Below are positions 37,124-46,105 of a DNA stretch of 64,000 nucleotides, in pieces. This stretch comes from JBBROS01 sp963792675. GTDB lineage: Bacteria; Pseudomonadota; Alphaproteobacteria; Acetobacterales; Acetobacteraceae. How positions within the stretch are numbered: position 1 is the first letter of the stretch; each line of letters opens with the position of its first letter. The notes below the pieces were generated by a model. That model was not told the DNA's origin, did no database searches, and worked only from the letters and a program-made list of their open reading frames with translations. The stretch is from positions 1 through 64,000 of the forward strand of contig CAWBWT010000004.1 of the NCBI GenBank assembly GCA_963792675.1, read 5' to 3'. A program made the translations under genes and the position numbers.

Positions 37124-37541
37124 TTAACAGGCTGCCGCGATAGCGCTCTGGAGGCCCAAGCTCCACACCAGGAACCGGGCCGCCTCGGCCGGATCGAACG
37201 CTCCAAAGCCCTGAAGGCGCATCAACTCGGCGATCTGTTCGCGCCGGGTCTGTACGCGTGCCGAATACGATTTCAGCGCGGCGGGATGGGTGCCGATCTG
37301 ACGCGCGACGTAGGCGACCATGGACGAGGGGAACCTCGCCGACGTCGAGAACGCGGCCGGGATGGCGCATCGCGCACAACAGCAGGGCGTAGCCGAGCCG
37401 GTGTGATCGGCGCGCTTGATGGCGAGCGCCGCAAGGTCATCAGGGGCGAGCGTGCAATGGGCAAACGACATCACGTCCGTCCGAGGGCAACGCGGGCAGA
37501 CCCACCCAATGTTCGTCCGTCAGTAGCCGTCGCCTCGCCAT
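37124..37541 (-). pseudogene. tnpA: Tn3-family transposase N-terminal remnant
   Basis: From the ATG at 37541: MARRRLLTDEHWVGLPALPS, then in other frames FAHCTLAPDDLAALAIKRADH, CAMRHPGRVLDVGEVP and VAYVARQIGTHPAALKSYS ... TRREQIAELMRLQGF. This is the N-terminal (DUF4158) domain of Tn3-family TnpA with at least three frame changes and no catalytic domain. Confidence 0.75.
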
Positions 37542-37643
37542 CGTGCTCTCCCATGCGCGGGCGGAGCGTAGCTGGGCTGTCCATGTTCTGCGCGACATGC
37601 AGCGTGGCAACATACGAGCACAGCTACGAATAGCCAGTTTCGA

Positions 37644-38000
37644 TTGTCTCGGCCGACCATCCTGGTCACGGCGATCGACAACATCCACCGCATTTTGCCG
37701 CGGCGGCGCTGGCCGATTGCGTTCGGTTTCGGCCTGGTCCACGGCCTGGGCTTCGCCAACGCGCTCGGCCCGCTCGCGCTGCCGCCGGCCGAGCTGGCGG
37801 TGGCCCTGCTGTCGTTCAATCTCGGCCTCGAGGCGGCGCAGGTCATCGTGACGGCGATCGTGCTGCCGTTCGGCTTCCTGGCGCGCTACACCCGGCTTTA
37901 CGCGCGTTGGATGCTGCCCGGCGTGTCGTGCGCCGTGGCGGTCCTCGCGCTGCTCTGGTTCGTCGACCGCGCGTCGGGGCTGAGCCTGATTCCGCTCTAG
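37644..38000 (+). pseudogene. HupE/UreJ-type membrane protein, 5' truncated
   Basis: The frame IDNIHRILPRRRWPIAFGFG, LVHGLGFANALGPLALPP and LLSFNLGLEAAQVIVTAIVL is the C-terminal half of HupE/UreJ-family proteins, which are nickel or cobalt transport-related membrane proteins. The N-terminal half is missing where the Tn3 remnant begins. Confidence 0.7.
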
Positions 38001-38052
38001 CGTTGCCGTTTGGAGGGAAATCGTTCCCTGGTCAGAAGTCCGTAGGCGTGGA

Positions 38053-38448
38053 TTGACTGAATCAGAGGTCCGCGCCCGTACACTCTCCGTCGACGCCCTG
38101 CTGGGGCAGCCCGGTTTCGCCGCCCTGGCCGCCGAGTTCGGCCGGACCGCGGCCCGCGACGACTTGTGCGCCGTGCTGTCCGGGCTGCGGCGCGACGGCG
38201 GGCGATCCCGGACGCGAAGGCCTTGGCTGGAGCGCACGGCCGCGGCTTTTCGCACGCTGCCGCGTCCGGTCATCGGCCCTATCGGGGAGGGTGCGCTGCG
38301 GTTCGATCTCCGCACGCTGGAGGACGAAGCCGGCTTCCTCGCGCAGGTCCCGGCGATCGGCCCAAAGATCGGCCCGGGTCGTGCCGGCGTGGTCGCCTGT
38401 GGAGACATGTGCGATACACGGCCGCAACCTCAAAGGACGCCTTCATGA
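38053..38448 (+). pseudogene. selA: Selenocysteine synthase SelA remnant with internal deletion
   Basis: The first 50 residues (LSVDALLGQPGFAALAAEFG) resemble the N-terminus of SelA, and the following FRTLPRPVIGPIGEGALRFD LRTLEDEAGFLAQVP (in one run) resembles its C-terminus. The roughly 300-residue PLP domain between them is absent. The joined reading frame is open but cannot be active. The end overlaps the next gene's ATG. Confidence 0.55.
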
Positions 38449-39124
38449 ATCGCTTGTTCAGCCTGACCCTCGCCATCACCACCGTTGCGTCCGTCGCCGC
38501 CCATGCCGCAGCGCCCGAGCGCCTGCGCGGCACCGTCAGCGCGGTGACGGCGGACAGCGTGACCGTCCACACCGCCGACAAGGACGTGGCCGTCGGGCTG
38601 ACCGCCGATACGCATTACCTGAAGGTCGTGAAATCCTCGCTGACGATGGTGGACAAGGACAGCTTCATCGGCACCGCGACGAAGGAAGTCGGCGGCAAGC
38701 TGGTGGCGCTCGAGGTCGTGATCTTCCCGCCGGCGATGAAGGGCACCGGCGAGGGCCATTACGGCTGGGACCGCATTCCCGACACCACGCTGTCGTCCGG
38801 CAAGGCCGCCACCAGCAGCATGATGACCAACGGCACCATCTCGGCCGTGCAGTCCAACGGGGCGACCGCAACAGCACCATGACCAACGGCACCGTCTCGG
38901 CGGCCAACGGCGCCGGTGGAAGCAAGCAGATCACCGTCGACTACAAGGGCGGCAAGCAGACCATCCTGGTGCCGCCGACGGCGCCGATCGTGGCGTTCGA
39001 GCCGAACACGATGGCGGACATGACCAAAGGCAAGGTCGTCTTCGTCATCGCCAGCAACGAGAACGGCAAGCTGACGGCCAACGCGGTGGCCGTGGGCACC
39101 GAGGGCGCGCCGCCGCCGATGTGA
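38445..39124 (+). pseudogene. Secreted OB-fold-like protein, one frameshift
   Basis: Begins MNRLFSLTLAITTVASVAAHA, a clear signal peptide, then LRGTVSAVTADSVTVHTADK as in DUF5666-type beta-barrel proteins. Near 38865 the frame shifts from SAVQSNGATA to NSTMTNGTVSAANGAGG and continues to a stop at 39124 (GTEGAPPPM). It is the first gene of a three-gene set with cytochrome b and a molybdopterin protein. Confidence 0.7.
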
Positions 39125-39146
39125 TCGAGGCGACGCCGGACTTCGC

Positions 39147-39776
39147 ATGACGCCCGCCAGCCGCCTTGCCCGACCGGCGCACCCGTTGCCGATCCGGGTC
39201 ATGCATTGGGTCGGCGCGGCGGCGATCCTGTGCATGATCTTCAGCGGCATCACGATCTACAATGCGTCGCCGAGCCTGCCGCTCAGTTTCCCGTCCTGGA
39301 TGATGCTGGGCGGTTGGCTGGCCGGCGGGATCGCCTGGCATATCGCGGCGATGTGGGTCCTGTTCGTGGACGGACTTGCCTACCTCGCCTATGGCGTGGT
39401 CAGCGGGCACTTCCGGCGCGACCTCCGGCTGCCCGGCCCCGGCGCCGTCGGACGGGACATGGGAGCGGCCCTGCGGGGACGGCTCGGGCATCGGATCGGG
39501 CACTACAACGCGGTGCAACGCGCGCTCTACGCCGGCGTGCTGGCGGCGATCTGCTTGGCCGTCGCGACCGGACTGTCGATCTGGAAACCGGTCCAGTTCC
39601 TCTGGCTCTCGGAGCTGTTCGGCGGCTACGCGCTGGCCCGCAACATCCATCTCGGCTGCATGCTCGCGATCGCCGCATTCATCATCGTGCATGTGGTGCT
39701 GGTGGCGATCTATCCGCGCACGCTGGCCGCCATGCTGGCGCCGGTCCGGGCCGAGCCGGAGGAGAGCACGCCGTGA
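39147..39776 (+). CDS. Di-heme cytochrome b561-type membrane subunit
   Basis: 209 residues, four membrane helices. Heme-ligand candidate histidines sit in IRVMHWVGAAAILC, GIAWHIAAMW, ARNIHLGCML and FIIVHVVLVA. Proteins of this type pass electrons between the quinone pool and a periplasmic molybdoenzyme. The stop overlaps the GTG start of the oxidoreductase at 39773, so they form one unit. Confidence 0.9.
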   Translation: MTPASRLARPAHPLPIRVMHWVGAAAILCMIFSGITIYNASPSLPLSFPSWMMLGGWLAGGIAWHIAAMWVLFVDGLAYLAYGVVSGHFRRDLRLPGPGAVGRDMGAALRGRLGHRIGHYNAVQRALYAGVLAAICLAVATGLSIWKPVQFLWLSELFGGYALARNIHLGCMLAIAAFIIVHVVLVAIYPRTLAAMLAPVRAEPEESTP

Positions 39777-40537
39777 CCAGGCATCTCGGCGCTATCAAGG
39801 CAGCGGTCACCGCGGACGAGATCCGGCCGGAGTTGGCGCGGATCGGGCGGCGCAATGCGCTGCTGCGCGGCTTGTCGATCGGCAGCCTCGGGTTGCTAAC
39901 CGGGTGCGACCTCAGCACCCATAGCGGTATCGACGCCGCGCTCTGGGCCATGCTGCGCTTCAACGACAAGGTGCAGGCGGCGCTGTTCTCGCGCACACGG
40001 CTGGCCCCGACGTTTCCGCTCTCGGCGGTGACGCAGCCGTTCCGCTTCAACGCCTTCTACGAGGAGTGGCAGGTCCGCGAGGTGCCGGACGGCTGGACCC
40101 TCGACGTCGCGGGCCTCGTGGCCGACCGGTCGCCCTGGACCATCGACCGGCTGCGGGCCCTGCCGCAGCACGACCAGGTGACCCGGCATATCTGCATCGA
40201 AGGCTGGAGCCAGATCGGCCACTGGTCCGGACCCAAGCTGAGCGACGTGCTGACGGCGTCCGGGGCGGACCTGACGGCAAGCTACGTCGGCTTCACCTGC
40301 TTCGACGGCTATGCGACGAGCCTCGACATGGCAAGCGCGCTGCATCCACAGACGATCCTGGCGGTCGACTTCCTGGGCCAGCCGCTGACCTCCGAGTGGG
40401 GGGCTCCGGTGCGGCTGCGCATCCCAGTCAAGCTCGGCTTCAAAAGCGCCAAGAGCCTGCAGTCGATCGCCGTGAGCAATGCCGATCCGGGCGGCTTCTG
40501 GGAGAAGCAGGGCTACGATTGGTTCTCGGGCGTGTGA
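39773..40537 (+). CDS. Sulfite-oxidase-fold molybdopterin oxidoreductase
   Basis: 254 residues from GTG 39773. The N-terminal RRNALLRGLSIGSLGLLTGC is a Tat-like/lipoprotein leader. The core has ITRHICIEGWSQIGHWSG-like sequence (VTRHICIEGWSQIGHW) with the cysteine that would bind molybdenum, and YVGFTCFDGYATSLDM and PVRLRIPVKLGFK. It resembles MsrP/YedY-like and other sulfite-oxidase-fold enzymes. Its partner is the cytochrome b next to it. The substrate is not defined. Confidence 0.88.
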   Translation: MTRHLGAIKAAVTADEIRPELARIGRRNALLRGLSIGSLGLLTGCDLSTHSGIDAALWAMLRFNDKVQAALFSRTRLAPTFPLSAVTQPFRFNAFYEEWQVREVPDGWTLDVAGLVADRSPWTIDRLRALPQHDQVTRHICIEGWSQIGHWSGPKLSDVLTASGADLTASYVGFTCFDGYATSLDMASALHPQTILAVDFLGQPLTSEWGAPVRLRIPVKLGFKSAKSLQSIAVSNADPGGFWEKQGYDWFSGV

Positions 40538-40699
40538 TATAAGCCTCGCGGCGCGAGATTTGATATGACAATCCAACCCTTGCGGCTCGGCCAATGCAAA
40601 AGGCGGGTCGCGAGAAGACTTGTTTTCTCTGAAAGTTGATCAACGCCTTCGGTCGTGCTGCTGCCTGCTCGGCGCGGCTGGAGAGGCGCTTGGCTACAA

Positions 40700-40877
40700 C
40701 CGGCACCTCAAATCCAACACCGCCAAGCGACGCACCCACTCAGTGTTCCGTCAGGGCTGCATGCTCTACGAACTCATCCCGAACATGCCCACAATCCAGT
40801 TGCGGCCACTCGCCAAACAGTTCGGTCTCATGCTGGCCGGGCAACCGGTCTTCGCAGAGATGTTCAACGCAGTCTGA
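40700..40877 (+). pseudogene. IS4-type transposase C-terminal remnant
   Basis: The frame NTAKRRTHSVFRQGCMLYEL, then PNMPTIQLRPLAKQFGLML and QPVFAEMF, matches the tail of some IS4-family transposases. The rest of the gene is missing. Confidence 0.5.
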
Positions 40878-41005
40878 AAATGAGGAAAGTCCTAAGGCTA
40901 TTAGCGTGCAGACGATCATGGTGCTCAGTCTTCATTTAGCGCCGTCGGTCTGGGTTGCAGGTTTGGGGAGAGGGACGCCATCAGGCGTCCCGCCATTCCT
41001 ACAAA

Positions 41006-41902
41006 TTAGCGGATGGTGCCGTTGAAGCCGGCTGGGGTGAAGCCGCCGCCGCCCGCCTTGCCGGCGTAGACGATGTTGAGCACTTCCGTCGTCGAGCGGC
41101 GGAAGGCAAGCGAGGCGCTGTCAGCCGCGACGGCGTTGTAGGCGAGCCCAGGGATGATGATGCCCTGTTCCTTGCCGTTGCCGAGCGAGGCGCGGACGGC
41201 CGAGATGGCGTTCGCAGCCGCCCCGGCGCCGATGTTGGCGAGCAGGGTGCGGATGCTGCCGGCATGATAGGCTTCGACTGATAGGATGCCGGCGGCCGCC
41301 TCGAGGTAGTCCTTGTTGGTGATCAGCCGCGCCGCGCCGGCATAGGCAGTGACGCCGACGTCCTCGAACACAAAGGCACCGAGCAGGAAGCTGACGTCAT
41401 CGGCGAACGGGTTGAAGGTCTGGCCGGCGGTGATTAGGCCGGCCGCTTGGGCCAGCGCGGTGAAGGTGTTGGTGAAGTCGATCGCCGGCCGGGCCACCGC
41501 CGCTCCGCCGAGGGCGGCGCGCAGGAAGCGGACATGGGTCTGCTCGTCCACCGTCAGGCGCTGCGCATAGGCCTGGATGGCAGTGCTGCGGAACGGCACC
41601 TGGGAGCCGCCGACGACATTGCCAAGCGTGCCGGTGCCGGTGGTGTCGGCGGCGGCAAGGCCCTGGCCGGTGAAGGCGCGCAGATAATACTCGGCCTCGA
41701 TGTATTCGAGGTTGAGCGCGAAGTTGAGGATGTCGCCGTCGCTGACGGTCTGGGCGTCGGCGGTGGTCGTACTGGCGGCAAGCCCGCCGGCCGCGAGCGC
41801 ACCGAGTGCAACAGCCCCTGCGGCGCCGGCGCCGATATGGCTAAACATGCTGCGGCGGTCGAGGTCCGGCGCCAATGACTTGGTCGTATCGAATTCAAGC
41901 AT
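41006..41902 (-). CDS. Ferritin-like domain protein with Tat-type leader
   Basis: 298 residues from the ATG at 41902 (GGGAG upstream). The leader DLDRRSMFSHIGAGAAGAVA resembles a Tat signal. The ferritin-like bundle (DUF4439/desiccation-related type) shows metal-type glutamates and histidines in LNLEYIEAEYYLRAF, LTVDEQTHVRFLRAA, FVFEDVGVTAY and LSVEAYHAGSIR. It is likely a periplasmic stress protein. It is divergent from the fasciclin gene across about 410 bases that contain a palindrome. Confidence 0.85.
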   Translation of the reverse strand: MLEFDTTKSLAPDLDRRSMFSHIGAGAAGAVALGALAAGGLAASTTTADAQTVSDGDILNFALNLEYIEAEYYLRAFTGQGLAAADTTGTGTLGNVVGGSQVPFRSTAIQAYAQRLTVDEQTHVRFLRAALGGAAVARPAIDFTNTFTALAQAAGLITAGQTFNPFADDVSFLLGAFVFEDVGVTAYAGAARLITNKDYLEAAAGILSVEAYHAGSIRTLLANIGAGAAANAISAVRASLGNGKEQGIIIPGLAYNAVAADSASLAFRRSTTEVLNIVYAGKAGGGGFTPAGFNGTIR

Positions 41903-42002
41903 ACGTTTCACTCCCGTCGCCATCGAAGCCCGATGATCAAGCCAAAGACCGGCGACCCCTAGACCATACTGAACGCCACGCTTTTCAACGCTTGTTTATT
42001 CT

Positions 42003-42021
42003 ACTCTAACGTATTTAGAGT
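42003..42021. promoter_or_regulatory. Palindrome between ferritin-like and fasciclin genes
   Basis: ACTCTAA-CGTAT-TTAGAGT, a perfect 7-base inverted repeat in an AT-rich stretch, about 100 bases upstream of the ferritin-like start. Its place in a divergent promoter region suggests a regulator binding site. Confidence 0.45.
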
Positions 42022-42311
42022 TAGAAAAAAGGCGGAAACCGTGTCCATTCGCCTTTAATCGCTAAACGGATAGGTCTTTCGACTTATCGCATTAATGATC
42101 TTATATGGCAAAGCGCGCGAAGTTTCCGTGGCTTTGCCGTGCGTGGATGTCGGACGAAGTCTACCACTCACCCGACGTGCTTGTCGGTCTAGATCGAGCA
42201 GCACCGCCGCTCGATTAAATGATCAGCAGCAATGATCGCATCCAATTGTAACTGTTCTCCGTAAAACATGAAATGCGTCTGACAGAGACGCGTCAACCGG
42301 AGATAGTCGGC

Positions 42312-42893
42312 ATGCGATCTTTTCGTTCAACATTATTGGCAGTCACGGCATTGCCGCTGGCGTTCGCCACTGTTCCTGCCATGGCGCAAATGCCGGCGGC
42401 ATCCTCCGAAAAAACCGTGATGGTCGGCGGTGCCGCCATGTATCCATCGAAGAACATCGTCCAAAACGCGGTCAATTCCAAAGACCATACGACGCTGGTG
42501 GCGGCGGTGAAGGCGGCCGGACTGGTGGAGACCCTACAGGGCGCCGGACCGTTCACTGTGTTCGCTCCCACGAACGAGGCTTTTGACAAGCTGCCGCCGG
42601 GGACGGTCGAGACCCTGGTAAAACCCGAGAACAAGGCAACGCTGACCAAAATCCTGACCTATCACGTCGTGCCGGGACGTCTCACTGCCGCTGAGCTGAT
42701 GACGATGGTTAAGCATGGCCACGGCAAGGCGATGCTGAAGACCGTGGAAGGAGAGCCGCTCACCGTCACGCAGAACGGGAGCAAGCTGTTCGTCATGGGC
42801 GAGAAGAGTGGCTTGGCCGAAGTCTCGATCCCGGACGTAATGCAGTCCAACGGGGTCATCCACGTCGTCACGTCCGTCATCTTACCGAACTGA
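42312..42893 (+). CDS. Secreted fasciclin-domain protein
   Basis: 193 residues from the ATG at 42312 (an upstream ATG at 42273 lacks a good ribosome site). Signal peptide SFRSTLLAVTALPLAFATVPAMAQ (as one run of hydrophobic residues), then one fasciclin domain: TTLVAAVKAAGLVETLQGAG, FTVFAPTNEAFDKLP, LTYHVVPGRLTA and GVIHVVTSVILP. It is an extracellular or periplasmic adhesion-type protein. A hairpin follows the gene. Confidence 0.93.
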   Translation: MRSFRSTLLAVTALPLAFATVPAMAQMPAASSEKTVMVGGAAMYPSKNIVQNAVNSKDHTTLVAAVKAAGLVETLQGAGPFTVFAPTNEAFDKLPPGTVETLVKPENKATLTKILTYHVVPGRLTAAELMTMVKHGHGKAMLKTVEGEPLTVTQNGSKLFVMGEKSGLAEVSIPDVMQSNGVIHVVTSVILPN

Positions 42894-42906
42894 AACGCCT
42901 CAGGTG

Positions 42907-43194
42907 CTATTTGCCACCTAAGGCCTTTGTCGGCAGCAATGAAAGGCCCGCCTGACGGATATCGGGCGGGCTTTCTCTTTGCCACCGACGAGCTCGCAGC
43001 GGCAGGACGACGCCGGGCGCGGGCCCGGATGGTAAAGGCCTCCACCCCGCGATCGTCCGCGCGTGCAACCGAGCCTTGGCGTTGTCGGTAACGCCGGGAA
43101 ACATTCGGCGTAGCTCAATCACGGCCGACAACTCGCCTTCGGCGTAGAAGACGGTGCGGATGGCAGCGGCCTCGGCTTCGGTGACGCAGAACAT
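42907..43194 (-). CDS. Small hypothetical protein of a common Acetobacteraceae-type
   Basis: 95 residues. MFCVTEAEAAAIRTVFYAEG, ELRRMFPGVTDNAKARLHAR and TIAGWRPLP resemble short proteins frequent in this group, with unknown role. The last 25 residues run through the terminator hairpin and are probably not conserved. Confidence 0.6.
   Translation of the reverse strand: MFCVTEAEAAAIRTVFYAEGELSAVIELRRMFPGVTDNAKARLHARTIAGWRPLPSGPAPGVVLPLRARRWQRESPPDIRQAGLSLLPTKALGGK
42941..42975. terminator. Hairpin after fasciclin gene
   Basis: GAAAGGCCCGCC and GGGCGGGCTTTC pair across a short loop, followed by TCTTT. It lies about 48 bases after the fasciclin stop and probably ends transcription. Confidence 0.6.
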
Positions 43195-43479
43195 AAGCTG
43201 ATGGTGGCAACGGTCATGGCGGTCGGCAAGTCACGTTGGCCGACGGCAGCTGCGAGGCCGGTCGCCCAGCCAAAGCGATCTGAGCCGGCATGAACCTGAT
43301 GGGTGAGGGCTCACCAGTGCCAGTGCTGGCTGCGACTGAAGTCCGAAACGTTCGCATTGCTTGAACCCAGACAGGATAATCACAGCACGGTCTTCACCCG
43401 CCAGTGCGGGCCTTGGACGTTGCTCGAGCATCGGAAACCGCTTTAGGGTCTGGCGGTCGTCCCTTTGCAGCGCTGTCAA

Positions 43480-45279
43480 ATGACCCAGACGAGCTCAAGC
43501 ATCACGCGTAAGCTCGTGGCGGTCCTTTCGGCCGACGTGGCCAGCTACGTACGGCTGACGCAGGCCGACGAGCAAGGCACCCACCGTCGGCTGATGGCGT
43601 GTCGGACCGGCATCCTCGACCCCTTGGTCGTGCGTCACGGCGGCCGCGTCAGCTCAGGCACCGGCGATGGCATCATCGCCGAGTTCCCAAGTGCGGCGTC
43701 AGCCGTCGAGTGCGCCCTGGCCGTCCAACAAGCGGTCGCATCCCTGATGGCTGACGAGCCCGCTCAGGGGAGGCTTGCCTTCCGGATTGGCATCGCCCTT
43801 GGCGAGGTCAGCGTCGAAGCGGACGGCATCTATGGTGATGTCGTGAACCTCGCGGTGCGCCTGCAAGGCGAGGCCGAGCCCGGTGGCATCTGCGCATCCC
43901 ACGCCGTGTGTGAGCAGGCGGGTCGGCCGTTGGCCAAAGTCGCCCGCTTCGCCGCCATGGGCACGCGGGCGCTCAAGCATGTCGCTGACCCGGTGACCGC
44001 CTGGCGCGTGCGGCCGGCGGTTGCCGAAGCGGACGACTTCGAGGCCGGCCGACAGCCAACCTGGGACGGTCCTGCCGTTGCAGTTCTGCCGTTCGAGCTC
44101 TTCGGCGACACGGCCGAGGACCGCTGGTTCGCGGACGGGATCGCCGACGATCTGATCGCGGCGCTGGGCACATGGGGATGGTTTCCGGTTATCGCTCGGC
44201 AGTCCTCGTTCGCCTATCGCGGCCAGCCGATGTCGGCGCAGCGCATCGCGCGCGAGTTGGGGGCGAGCTATCTTGTGGAGGGCAGCTTCCGGCGCGCGAC
44301 GGGCCGGGTCCGCGTTGGCGTGCGCCTGATCGACGGCGGCTCCGGGCGCCAGATCTGGGCAGGCAGCTGCGAGCGCGGCGTCAGCCATCTGTTCGACATG
44401 CAGGACGAGCTGCTGCTCGAGTTGGGCGGACAGCTGGAAGCGGAATTGTCACGCCGGGAACGCAACCGTGCCGCGGTGGTCGGCCGTGCCGGCGACCTCG
44501 ACGCCTACCTCGTCCTGCAACGGGGACTGTGGCACCAGTTTCAACGGACTCCCGCGCACGGCGCCGAAGCGCGCCGCCTGTTCCGTGAAGCGATCACCAT
44601 CGATCCCGGATATGCCCTGGCCTGGGGAGCACTCGCGCGGGCGACCGCAAGCGCCGCGGAACGAGACCAGACGAACGTGCCGCCGGCAAGCAGCTTTGCC
44701 GAGGCCTTGGAGCTCGCCCAGGAAGCGGTTCGCCTCGACGGCGGTTGCGGCGAGAACTGGTATTCGGTTGGGGAGACGCACCTGCTGGCGACGCACCTGC
44801 TCCCCGAGGCAGGGTGGGACAACTGCCTTGCGGCGCTGGAGCGGGCACTGGCGTGCAATCCCAGCCACGTCGCCGCACGGGCCCGGCTGACGCTGCCGCT
44901 CGCCTGCACAGGCCGCGCCACTGAAGCGCGGCTGGCGGCCGAGCTCGCACTCCGCCTGAGCCCGCGCGACACGCGGGCGAGTGTCTGGCTCTCGGGCCTC
45001 TCATTGTCCCACTACCTGCTGGGCGACTACGAGGCGGCCGTCATGGCGGCGCGTCGTTCGCTCACGTTGAGGCCGAACTGGGGGCCGGTGCTTCACTCGC
45101 TGGCGGCGGGTCTGGCGCTGCTTGGTCGGCAAGACGAAGCCGCCGAGGCATTTCGCCACCTGCTTCGGGTCGAGCCGGACGCGGTCGAGCGCGAGGAGCT
45201 GTTCGTGCGCAGCGTCACGAACGCCGCTGACCGGGCGCACCTGCTCGAGGGGTTTTATCTTGCAGCCGAAGGCCGATGA
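43480..45279 (+). CDS. Class III adenylate/guanylate cyclase with TolB-like and TPR domains
   Basis: 599 residues, taking ATG 43480. Residues about 10-180 are a class III nucleotide cyclase domain with metal aspartates in VLSADVASYVRL and SSGTGDGIIAEF and a later DVVNLAVRL. A TolB-like region (VAVLPFELFGDTAEDRWFAD, VEGSFRRATG) and TPR helices follow. It would make cAMP or cGMP, controlled by its C-terminal part. The TolB/TPR half resembles that of the winged-helix regulator at 1991-4150. Confidence 0.9.
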   Translation: MTQTSSSITRKLVAVLSADVASYVRLTQADEQGTHRRLMACRTGILDPLVVRHGGRVSSGTGDGIIAEFPSAASAVECALAVQQAVASLMADEPAQGRLAFRIGIALGEVSVEADGIYGDVVNLAVRLQGEAEPGGICASHAVCEQAGRPLAKVARFAAMGTRALKHVADPVTAWRVRPAVAEADDFEAGRQPTWDGPAVAVLPFELFGDTAEDRWFADGIADDLIAALGTWGWFPVIARQSSFAYRGQPMSAQRIARELGASYLVEGSFRRATGRVRVGVRLIDGGSGRQIWAGSCERGVSHLFDMQDELLLELGGQLEAELSRRERNRAAVVGRAGDLDAYLVLQRGLWHQFQRTPAHGAEARRLFREAITIDPGYALAWGALARATASAAERDQTNVPPASSFAEALELAQEAVRLDGGCGENWYSVGETHLLATHLLPEAGWDNCLAALERALACNPSHVAARARLTLPLACTGRATEARLAAELALRLSPRDTRASVWLSGLSLSHYLLGDYEAAVMAARRSLTLRPNWGPVLHSLAAGLALLGRQDEAAEAFRHLLRVEPDAVEREELFVRSVTNAADRAHLLEGFYLAAEGR

Positions 45280-45692
45280 ATGCGCACAGCAGAATTCGGG
45301 CAGCACCGTGTAGCGCGCGGTAATGCATTTCCACCCACCCTAGATCATCTCCGAGAATCGCCATTACCGGAGGTGAATTGGCCTCAAGCGCTGGCCGGGC
45401 CGCGACCAGGCGGTTTGGTACGCGGTGGTAGCACACGCCGATTTCTGGTCGTCGCTTGATGAACGATCGTGGTCACGTCGGCAGAACACCATAGACGTCC
45501 GTCGAGCACACGAGCCGGACGCCCCCGAATGCCCATCCGACCAAGTCGCTCGGAATCCCCGTCGTGTTCGTTAGCCGGGCATTTGGCCGAACGACCCGTC
45601 ACCAGGAGCAAGTGACGTGCTCGGCAGAAACTCCTGCTTTCCTTGAGGCCAGGCAACCGATCCAACGCGCCTATCTGCCCTTCCTCACCTGC
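45280..45692. other. Intergenic region, nothing recognised
   Basis: About 410 bases with several short frames, none of which I can match to a family. Confidence 0.35.
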
Positions 45693-45905
45693 CTACGCGC
45701 AACAAGACTGGTTGGACAGGTGGCGGAGTTTCCCGCTGACGGGATTCAGGCTGTCCGTAAAGACTGATTGCTGCCCAATTTGCGTCTGCAGCAGGTGCTC
45801 CGCCTCGGAGCTTGGGACTGGTCGGCCGAGCCAGAAGCCTTGAGCGTCGTCGCAGCCCTGCTGGTGCAGGAGTTGCCATTGGTCATGCCGCTCGGCAATT
45901 GCGGC
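45693..45905 (-). pseudogene. EAL-domain phosphodiesterase C-terminal remnant
   Basis: The minus-strand frame AIAERHDQWQLLHQQGCDDA QGFWLGRPVPSSEAEHLL (read as one run) matches the last part of EAL c-di-GMP phosphodiesterases (usual form QGCD...QGY..GRP). A stop lies just upstream and no catalytic EAL motif is present. Confidence 0.6.
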
Positions 45906-46105
45906 TTACACTCGCCGGCGCCGTGTGTGGATGGAAGCGGCTTGCCGAGCCAAAACTCTGCCATTGCTGCCACCCGCGCCCTCGGCAAGCTTATGCCGCA
46001 AACCGCGACACGTGCGTCTCCGATCCGCCTACGGCGACGGTTGCATCGCGGACCGCCGCCTCGGACAAGCGGGCGATCATGACTGAGCTACGGCACCGAA
46101 GCCCT

